From Modestobacter sp. (GTDB lineage Bacteria > Actinomycetota > Actinomycetes > Mycobacteriales > Geodermatophilaceae): a DNA stretch of 11,551 bases. Under the pieces are notes generated by a model, which was not told the origin of the DNA, did no database searches, and saw only the letters and a program-made list of their open reading frames with translations. The stretch's first letter is position 1; each line of letters opens with the position of its first letter. Shown one piece after another: positions 6,920-11,551 of the stretch. The DNA lies in NCBI GenBank assembly GCA_025966175.1, contig JAOPVN010000386.1, positions 1 to 11,551 of the forward strand, written 5' to 3'. The position numbers were made by a program, and so were the translations under genes.

Positions 6920-8220
6920 GAGACCTCCACACCGTGAGCGAAGGCGACCGTCGCCACGCACAGACCCGCCGCGAGCGCGACGAGCACCACCGGGAGCAGC
7001 CAGCGCGGCCTGCGGCCGTCGGCGAGCACCACGGCCGCCGCGGCGATCACCGGGAAGGCGGCCAGGGTGTACCGCCCGGCCCCCATGAAGTCCTTGGTCC
7101 CGATGATCGGGATGGCCAGGGAGACCAACGCGAAGGCCGTGTAGCCCCACCCGAACCGGCGCCACGCCGTGCGCAGCAGGAGCACGGCGATCAGGCACGC
7201 CAGCGCCTGCGGCACGAGGAGCGCGATGTTCTCCCACACGCCGCGCACGATGGTCCCGAGGAAGACCACCTTGAACCAGGTGTAGGGGCCGCTGCCCTGG
7301 TTCCAGCCGGGCGCCTCCTGCACGGCGACGAACGCCAGCGGGTTTCCGAAGCGCACACCCAGGTAGACCATCCAGCCCACCAGCCCGGTGCCGGAGAGCA
7401 GCAGCGCCGCCTGTCGCCAGCGGACGGCGGGCAGGGCGGCCCACAACTCGCGGAGCGGCACCGGTCCACCGCGCCCGGCGGGTGCGGGATCGGCCGGGCC
7501 TGCGGGTGCGGGATCGGCCGGGCCGTTGCCGCCCCCCGCGCCGGCCAGCGCCAGCGAGCGGGCGGTCCGGGCCGACCGCTCCTCGGCGATCATCTCCACT
7601 GCGCGGACGACGAGCCCGACGAGGACGGCGATGCCGACCGGCCGCCCCCCGGTCGCCAGGATCCCCACCAGACCCGCCAGCACGAAGTGGCGCCGCTCCA
7701 GCAGCGCGAACGACCCCAGTGCGGTGAGCAGGAACAGGGCGTCGCTGTAGCCGCTGCCGTAGAGGAAGAAGCTGTACGGGTAGAGCAGCAGCAACGCGAC
7801 CGCGACCACCGCCGTGCGCGGCGACACCCGGGACCGGACCCAGTCCGCGAACAGCGCGACCGCCCCGGCCGCCGAGACCAGCGTGACCAAGCCCGCGGCG
7901 GTCGTCCAGTCGTCCCCGAGCAGCAGCCCCACCGCGTGCACCAGCAGCGGGTAGGCCGGGAAGAAGGCGATCGACGACTGGACCCCGGGGACGTAGGAGT
8001 AGCCGTCCTCGGCGATCGCGTAGTACCAGCCCGAGTCGCCGTGGAACCAGGCGTCCAGCCAGGCCGGCCCGTCCAGCGGGGCGAAGGTGGACCCGACCTC
8101 CCGGAAGACCGACCAGGCCAGGAGGGAGGTGAGGGCGACCATGGCCACGAAGGCACCTACAGCGATCAGTGGCAGGCGCCGGTGCAGCACCTCCCACCGC
8201 CCGGGAGTCGTCGGCGTCAC
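6916..8220 (-). CDS. PIG-V-like multi-span membrane mannosyltransferase
   Basis: About 434 residues with many hydrophobic helices (first at about 17-36, the last two near the C-terminus at the AGRYTLAAFPVIAAAAVVLA and LLPVVLVALAAG segments). Seen: WFHGDSGWYYAIAEDGYSYV at 58-77, IAFFPAYPLLV at 84-94, YPYSFFLYGSGYSDALFLL at 147-165, and TGGRPVGI at 190-197. These follow the pattern of the PIG-V/GT-C family, whose eukaryotic members add the second mannose of GPI anchors from dolichyl-phosphate-mannose. The Trp-x-x-Gly-Asp-Ser-Gly segment holds the aspartate expected of GT-C catalysis. A loop at about 233-249 contains two exact copies of GPADPAPA, an unusual low-complexity insertion. GTG 8220 is chosen because the hydrophobic region begins soon after it and a TATCGT hexamer lies 6 nt upstream; upstream sequence in frame is low-complexity and not protein-like. 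It heads the six-gene operon. Confidence 0.86.
   Translation of the reverse strand: MTPTTPGRWEVLHRRLPLIAVGAFVAMVALTSLLAWSVFREVGSTFAPLDGPAWLDAWFHGDSGWYYAIAEDGYSYVPGVQSSIAFFPAYPLLVHAVGLLLGDDWTTAAGLVTLVSAAGAVALFADWVRSRVSPRTAVVAVALLLLYPYSFFLYGSGYSDALFLLTALGSFALLERRHFVLAGLVGILATGGRPVGIAVLVGLVVRAVEMIAEERSARTARSLALAGAGGGNGPADPAPAGPADPAPAGRGGPVPLRELWAALPAVRWRQAALLLSGTGLVGWMVYLGVRFGNPLAFVAVQEAPGWNQGSGPYTWFKVVFLGTIVRGVWENIALLVPQALACLIAVLLLRTAWRRFGWGYTAFALVSLAIPIIGTKDFMGAGRYTLAAFPVIAAAAVVLADGRRPRWLLPVVLVALAAGLCVATVAFAHGVEVS
7478..7524 (-). repeat. Two-copy 24-bp tandem repeat inside the PIG-V-like gene
   Basis: Positions 7478-7500 and 7502-7524 are identical over 23 bases, giving a 24-bp period. On the coding (minus) strand this is two consecutive copies of the octapeptide GPADPAPA in a hydrophilic loop. 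It is a short in-frame duplication, probably by replication slippage, and may differ in copy number between strains. Confidence 0.9.
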
Positions 8221-8226
8221 AGGCGC

Positions 8227-8232
8227 ACGATA
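8227..8232 (-). promoter_or_regulatory. Candidate -10 element (TATCGT) for the leaderless glycan operon
   Basis: TATCGT on the minus strand matches TANNNT and ends exactly 6 nt before the GTG at 8220, the same distance as for glpD, so transcription may begin at the start codon. There is no purine-rich ribosome binding site in front of this GTG, and no clear -35 box is seen. If right, this is the promoter of all six operon genes. Confidence 0.35.
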
Positions 8233-8237
8233 GAGCG

Positions 8238-8253
8238 CCGCCGCCGGCGGCGG
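8238..8253. repeat. 16-bp perfect palindrome in the divergent intergenic region
   Basis: CCGCCGCC is followed at once by its reverse complement GGCGGCGG, 18 bp in front of the operon's first start codon, where the -35 region would lie. It could be a repressor operator. It is built only of C/G triplets, so in DNA of this composition it could also be chance. Confidence 0.4.
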
Positions 8254-8292
8254 ACCAGGGCGGGCGTGTTCCGGTACAGCTGGGGCTGGTGG

Positions 8293-8323
8293 GGCTCCCG
8301 GCGCCTGGGAGGCGACGGGAGCC
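8293..8323. repeat. 31-nt near-perfect inverted repeat (hairpin) upstream of the transporter gene
   Basis: The left arm GGCTCCCG (8293-8300) pairs perfectly with CGGGAGCC (8316-8323). One G-A mismatch later, CGCCT (8302-8306) pairs with AGGCG (8310-8314) around a GGG loop. That makes 13 base pairs with one mismatch, centred at 8308. There is no T-tract on either side, so it is not a classical intrinsic terminator. It lies 87 bp before the transporter start and 73 bp before the operon start, suiting an operator, an RNA stem in the transporter leader, or an insulating terminator. The structure is directly seen; its role is not known. Confidence 0.75.
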
Positions 8324-8395
8324 GGACACCCGCCGCCCCGCACCGCTGCCGGAGCGCTGCGTGGGGCACCATCGACGGCGACGGAACGGCCGGAC

Positions 8396-8401
8396 GGAGG
8401 A
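8396..8401 (+). promoter_or_regulatory. Shine-Dalgarno sequence GGAGGA for the transporter gene
   Basis: GGAGGA lies 8 nt before the GTG at 8410 and is the strongest ribosome binding site in the window. It fixes the start of the membrane transporter. Confidence 0.8.
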
Positions 8402-8409
8402 CCGACGCG

Positions 8410-9774
8410 GTGGTGCTCGCGGTGCTGGCGGTGGCCGGAGCTGCCCTCTGTTACGGCGCGGCCACGGTTCTTCAGGCCGCCGCCGTCGCGCGGGCGGCCC
8501 GCCCCGGGCTGACCGGCCTGCTCGGTGGGCTGGCCCGGGATCCGCGCTACGCCGGCGGCCTCGCGCTGGTCGCCACCGGCTTCCTGCTGTCCCTGGTCGC
8601 CGTCCGGGCGCTGCCGCTGTTCGTCGTCCAGGCCGGCCGGGCCTCCAGTCTCGGGGTGACCGCGGTGCTCGCCGCGGTGACGCTGGGCACCCGGCTGCGC
8701 CGGCACGAGGTGGGCGCCCTCGGCGGGGTCGCCGTGGGGCTGGTCGCCGTGGCCCTGGCCGCTGCGCCGCAGGGTCCGGCGGCCGTGTCCGACAGCGTCC
8801 GGTGGGCCGCGCTGGCGGCCGCGGGGGTGCTCGCCGCGCTCGTGCCGCCGGTCGCCCGGGCCCGGCCGTCGGCACGCACGGGTGCCTTCCTCGCCGTCCT
8901 GGCCGGTTGCGGATTCGGGCTGTTGTCCCTGGGCGCCCGGGTGCTCGGTCCGATCACCGTCCCCGGCGTGCTGGCAGATCCCAGCGTCTACGTGATCGGG
9001 CTCGGCGGGGTGACCGGGTTGGTGGCCGGCGCGCTGGCCCTGCAGCGGGGCAGCGTGGTGACGATCTCCACGACGATGGTCGCGACCGAGGCCGTGGTGG
9101 GCTCACTGCTGGGTGTCGCCGTCGGCGACCGGCCTGCCCAGGACATGGGCGGACTGGCGGTCGCCGGCTTCGTCGTCACGGTGGGCAGCGCCCTGCTGCT
9201 CGCCCGCTTCGGGGCGGCCTCGGTGGCCACCGCAGCCGCCGACCCGCAGCTCGCCGAGCGCGACTGTCCGCGGCGCCGCCCCTCAGGGCTGGCCGCCCAG
9301 GGGGAGATCCAGCAGGCTCCTGGCCATGATCTCTGCAGCCGGGGTGTCCGCGAGCAGTGGCGTGACCAGCGAGGTGGGCCGGCTGCGCACCGTGCTGCTG
9401 CACCGCCCGGGGGGCGAGCTCCGGCGACTCACCCCGCGGAACAACGGCGAGCTGCTCTTCGACGGCATCCCGTGGGTCGCGCGGGCGCAGGAGGAACACG
9501 ACGCGTTCGCCGCGGAGCTGACCGGGCGTGGCGTCGAGGTGCTGTGCCTGGACCGGTTGCTGGCCGAGGTGATGGCCGTCCCCACCGCGCGCGCACAGGT
9601 GATCGCCGAGGCCGTCCACGACCCGCGCCTGGGCGCCACCCTGCGGCGCGCGACCACCGCGCATCTCGAGGGCCTGGCCCCGGACGACCTCGCCGCGGCG
9701 CTGATCGCCGGCGTCGCCCACAACGAGCTGCGCGGCGGCCGGGGGCTGGCCTACCAGCTGATGGGCCCGGGTGA
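8410..9774 (+). CDS. DMT/EamA-like membrane transporter, reading frame lacking its expected stop
   Basis: The GTG at 8410 opens a hydrophobic protein with about 9-10 predicted spans over its first 280 residues. Seen: VLAVAGAALCYGAATVLQAAA at the N-terminus, PLFVVQAGRASSLGVTAVLAAV at about 69-90, TLGTRLRRHEVGALGGVAVGLV after it, and a second half ending in AVVGSLLGVAVGD and VTVGSALLLARFGAA. This is the pattern of actinobacterial drug/metabolite-transporter (EamA, NIPA-like) proteins; the substrate is unknown. The odd point is that the family should end near 9260-9310, but no stop occurs in this frame until 9774, 449 bp inside arcA. The added ~150 residues are arginine/proline/glycine-rich and look like an out-of-frame reading of arcA. 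Third-position GC stays high to about 9310 and then falls. A lost stop codon, a small indel (natural or from sequencing), or a true long overlap are all possible; the functional protein probably ends near 9325. Confidence 0.68.
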   Translation: MVLAVLAVAGAALCYGAATVLQAAAVARAARPGLTGLLGGLARDPRYAGGLALVATGFLLSLVAVRALPLFVVQAGRASSLGVTAVLAAVTLGTRLRRHEVGALGGVAVGLVAVALAAAPQGPAAVSDSVRWAALAAAGVLAALVPPVARARPSARTGAFLAVLAGCGFGLLSLGARVLGPITVPGVLADPSVYVIGLGGVTGLVAGALALQRGSVVTISTTMVATEAVVGSLLGVAVGDRPAQDMGGLAVAGFVVTVGSALLLARFGAASVATAAADPQLAERDCPRRRPSGLAAQGEIQQAPGHDLCSRGVREQWRDQRGGPAAHRAAAPPGGRAPATHPAEQRRAALRRHPVGRAGAGGTRRVRRGADRAWRRGAVPGPVAGRGDGRPHRARTGDRRGRPRPAPGRHPAARDHRASRGPGPGRPRRGADRRRRPQRAARRPGAGLPADGPG

Positions 9775-10567
9775 CTTCGTCGTCCCGCCGCTGCCCAACC
9801 TGATGTTCACCCGCGACTCGTCGGTGTGGGTCGGCGGACAGGTCGCCGTGACCTCGCTGACCATGCCGGCCCGCGCCCGGGAGAGCACGCTCACCGCTGC
9901 GGTCTACACCCACCACCCGCGCTTCGCCGGGGTCGAGCGGCTCTACGGCGCCCACCTGGAGCACCTCGAGGGCGGTGATGTGCTGCTGCTGGCCCCCGGC
10001 GTGCTGGCGGTCGGGGTGGGCGAGCGGACGACGGCCGGCGGCGCCGAACGACTGGCCCGCCGGGTCTTCCACCGCGGGCTGGCGCACACGGTGCTCGTCG
10101 TCCCGATCGCCCAGCGGCGGGCGACGATGCACCTGGACACGATCTGCACGATGGTCGACGTCGACGCCATGGTCATGTACCCCGCCGTCGCCGACCACCT
10201 GCAGGCCTGGACGGTCACCGCCGGCGACGAGCTGCCCGACGACGCCGACACCACCGAGTTGTCGGTGGACGGCCCGCAGCCGTTCCTGATCGCGGCCGCC
10301 GCGGCGATGGGGATCGACCGACTGCGGGTGATCGACACCGGGCTGGACCCGGTGACCGCCGAGCGCGAGCAGTGGGACGACGGCAACAACACCCTCGCGC
10401 TGGCTCCACGGCTGGCCGTCGCCTACGAGCGCAACACCGTCACCAACGCCGCCCTGGAGGCCGCCGGCATCGAGGTCATCGCGATCGCCGGCTCGGAACT
10501 GGGCAGCGGGCGGGGCGGCCCGCGGTGCATGTCGTGCCCTCTGGTGCGGGATCCACTTCGGCCGTGA
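9326..10567 (+). CDS. arcA: Arginine deiminase
   Basis: This cytosolic enzyme hydrolyses L-arginine to citrulline and ammonia, the first step of the arginine deiminase pathway. Seen, numbered from ATG 9326 (413 aa): SEVGRLRTVLLHRPG near the start, LFDGIPWVARAQEEHD, FTRDSS from 161 with Asp164, EGGDVLLL from 215, HLDTICTMVD with catalytic His269 and Asp271, EREQWDDGNNTLAL around 348-357, and the nucleophile in RCMSCP with Cys404. All catalytic residues are kept, and the length is normal for the family. It resembles mycobacterial ArcA throughout. GTG 9344 is an alternative start (407 aa), and neither start has a good ribosome binding site. The open frame of the transporter upstream runs through its 5' third. 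No ornithine carbamoyltransferase, carbamate kinase or arginine/ornithine antiporter gene is nearby, so it may work alone in acid/ammonia or arginine control rather than in a complete ATP-yielding pathway. Confidence 0.95.
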   Translation: MISAAGVSASSGVTSEVGRLRTVLLHRPGGELRRLTPRNNGELLFDGIPWVARAQEEHDAFAAELTGRGVEVLCLDRLLAEVMAVPTARAQVIAEAVHDPRLGATLRRATTAHLEGLAPDDLAAALIAGVAHNELRGGRGLAYQLMGPGDFVVPPLPNLMFTRDSSVWVGGQVAVTSLTMPARARESTLTAAVYTHHPRFAGVERLYGAHLEHLEGGDVLLLAPGVLAVGVGERTTAGGAERLARRVFHRGLAHTVLVVPIAQRRATMHLDTICTMVDVDAMVMYPAVADHLQAWTVTAGDELPDDADTTELSVDGPQPFLIAAAAAMGIDRLRVIDTGLDPVTAEREQWDDGNNTLALAPRLAVAYERNTVTNAALEAAGIEVIAIAGSELGSGRGGPRCMSCPLVRDPLRP

Positions 10568-10641
10568 CGTAACGGTCCGTCCCTCGTTCTACTCGTCGGT
10601 AGGTATTGCAGCCGTGCACCATCGACGCCACTGGGGGCGCC

Positions 10642-11511
10642 ATGTCCAAGCTCTGGAAGATGCCATTCGCGGCGCTGGCCGCACTCGCCGTGCTGGTGCT
10701 GGCCCCCGGTACCGCGACCGCCGCGGAGGACCCGGTCAGCACGGTCGTCGGGTGCGTGGTCGGTCTGGTCAGCGGCGGCTGCCCGCCCCCTGCAGCGCTG
10801 GCACCTCCGGTCACGGAAGGCGCGACCGGCGCGGGCGACGGCGCCGGTTCCGACTCAGGGGCCCCCGCTCCCGGGAACGTCCTCGGCGACGTCGTGGGCG
10901 GCGCCCTCGGCAACCTGCCCGGCCCGTCCGACGAGCACACACCTCCCGCCGCCGGCAGCGACGCCACCACCGACCAGCCGGCGGACGAGACGGACGGCGG
11001 CAGCGCCGGCGGTCTGCTCGCCACCGCGTGCGACGCCCTCCCCGAGATCCCGGCGATCCCGGGCCTCGGCAGCCTCACCGAGGTCACCTGCGAGCAGCTG
11101 CCCGCGGTCGTCTGCCCGCCGCTGCTGTCGCACCCGGACATCCCCGGCCTCGCCGAGGTCGCGGAGCTGCTGCTGTGCGCCGCCCCCAACACCACGCCCC
11201 CCACGGGCGGAGAGCCGTACTACGAGAACTGCGACCAGGCCCGGGCCGCCGGGGCTGCGCCGATCCAGGCCGGTCAGCCGGGGTACCGCCCCGGGCTGGA
11301 CCGTGACAGTGACGGCGTCGCCTGCGAGGCCAGCGAGGACACCGGCGCCGCAGTGGTCCCGGTGGGCGCGACCACGCCCCCGGTGGCGGTCGTGGGCGGA
11401 GTCGGGCGACTGGCCTACACCGGAACGGAGCTGTCCCCGCAGCTGGGCAGCGCGGGCGCGCTGCTCGCGCTCGGCAGCGGACTGCTGCTGGCCGCGCGCC
11501 GCAGGAGCTGA
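10642..11511 (+). CDS. Secreted Excalibur-domain protein with LAYTG cell-wall sorting signal
   Basis: A 289-residue exported protein. Seen: a Sec signal peptide (basic SKLWK start, hydrophobic core, likely cleavage after ATAA at about residue 28); a low-complexity middle rich in Ala, Gly, Pro, Asp and Thr; a Pro/Cys-rich part with several conserved-looking segments (LPEIPAIPGLGSLTEVTCEQLP, HPDIPGLAEVAELLLC); an Excalibur domain from YYENC (about 193) to the calcium-binding-like loop DRDSDGVACE at 220-229; and a C-terminal LAYTG at 257-261, a hydrophobic stretch, and a basic RRRS tail. Known: LAXTG is the motif of actinobacterial class E sortases. The eight cysteines of the mature chain could form four disulfides. 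Inferred: it is anchored to the peptidoglycan. The start is ATG 10642, with GGGGG a few bases upstream. No sortase gene is in the window. Confidence 0.85.
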   Translation: MSKLWKMPFAALAALAVLVLAPGTATAAEDPVSTVVGCVVGLVSGGCPPPAALAPPVTEGATGAGDGAGSDSGAPAPGNVLGDVVGGALGNLPGPSDEHTPPAAGSDATTDQPADETDGGSAGGLLATACDALPEIPAIPGLGSLTEVTCEQLPAVVCPPLLSHPDIPGLAEVAELLLCAAPNTTPPTGGEPYYENCDQARAAGAAPIQAGQPGYRPGLDRDSDGVACEASEDTGAAVVPVGATTPPVAVVGGVGRLAYTGTELSPQLGSAGALLALGSGLLLAARRRS

Positions 11512-11520
11512 CCCCGACCG

Positions 11521-11551
11521 TCAGGCGGCCGAGCGCTCCCCCCGGGCATCG
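11521..11551 (-). CDS. Possible 3' end of a converging gene (fragment)
   Basis: Reading the minus strand inward from the right edge gives nine codons (DARGERSAA) and a TGA at 11523-11521. Third positions are mostly G/C, as in real genes here. It would converge with the Excalibur gene with a 9-bp gap. Too little is present to say more; it may be chance. Confidence 0.2.
   Translation of the reverse strand, partial: DARGERSAA

Noticed and set aside
6907..8409. Long plus-strand frame opposite the GT2 and PIG-V-like genes, joined to the transporter
   Set aside because: It is antisense to two genes with clear motifs, and the translated sequence is low-complexity (Arg, Gln, Gly, His). The transporter start is set at 8410 by a GGAGGA site.
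8221..8706. N-terminal extension of the PIG-V-like protein upstream of 8220
   Set aside because: The extended sequence is hydrophilic, low-complexity, antisense to the transporter's first 99 codons, and unlike the family's usual short N-terminus.
9176..10198. Minus-strand open frame opposite arcA
   Set aside because: It lacks recognisable motifs and is a shadow of the strongly supported arginine deiminase.
10606..10641. Upstream TTG start for the Excalibur protein (12 extra residues)
   Set aside because: The ATG at 10642 has a G-rich ribosome binding site and gives a normal signal peptide; the extension would put a polar stretch before it.
10568..10641. Promoter for the Excalibur gene (TAGGTA near 10600)
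   Set aside because: TAGGTA lacks the final T of TANNNT and has no -35 partner at a proper distance, so it is too weak to report.
1..11551. CRISPR arrays, tRNA or rRNA genes, insertion sequences, phage or toxin-antitoxin genes
   Set aside because: No regularly spaced repeats, RNA-gene-like sequence, transposase motifs or terminal inverted repeats were seen; the window looks like ordinary chromosome.

Overview
The window is very GC-rich, with strong G/C at third codon positions, many GTG starts, almost no AT-rich intergenic sequence and many genes overlapping by 4 nt. It also holds a class-E-sortase-type sorting signal. These features point to an actinobacterial chromosome, possibly the Geodermatophilaceae (Blastococcus, Geodermatophilus or Modestobacter). 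The family placement is an impression from protein style, not a database result.

Left part (1-3365): a glycerol-3-phosphate dehydrogenase gene (glpD), cut at its 3' end by the window edge, reads leftward. Only 15 bp separate its start from that of a rightward FAD-linked oxidase of the alkyl-DHAP-synthase (AGPS) type. A small STAS-domain protein follows the oxidase on the same strand. GlpD makes DHAP, and the AGPS family acts on acyl-DHAP, so the pair may share a lipid/glycerol theme (inference).

Centre (3420-8220, all minus strand): a tight six-gene operon. In transcription order it encodes a PIG-V-like multi-membrane-span mannosyltransferase, a family-2 glycosyltransferase of the dolichyl-phosphate-mannose-synthase type, a YdjC/ChbG-type deacetylase, a SAM methyltransferase, a GalE-like NAD(P)-dependent sugar epimerase and an 84-aa two-span membrane protein. 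Each of the five junctions is a 4-nt ATGA or GTGA stop/start overlap, so the six genes almost certainly form one unit. The content fits building, deacetylating, methylating and exporting a cell-surface glycan or glycolipid. Its product cannot be named from sequence. This is the most promising candidate for an undescribed system here.

Right part (8221-11551): a 189-bp divergent region carries a striking 31-nt hairpin and a 16-bp palindrome. It leads into a rightward DMT/EamA-like membrane transporter with a good Shine-Dalgarno sequence. The transporter's frame has no stop where the family should end and runs deep into the next gene, arginine deiminase (arcA), which is intact with all its catalytic motifs. 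Last is a secreted Excalibur-domain protein with a signal peptide and a C-terminal LAYTG wall-anchoring signal. The final 31 bases may hold the tail of a converging minus-strand gene.

Two minus-strand GTG starts (glpD and the glycan operon) have a TANNNT -10-like hexamer exactly 6 nt upstream and no ribosome binding site. This is the arrangement expected of leaderless transcripts.
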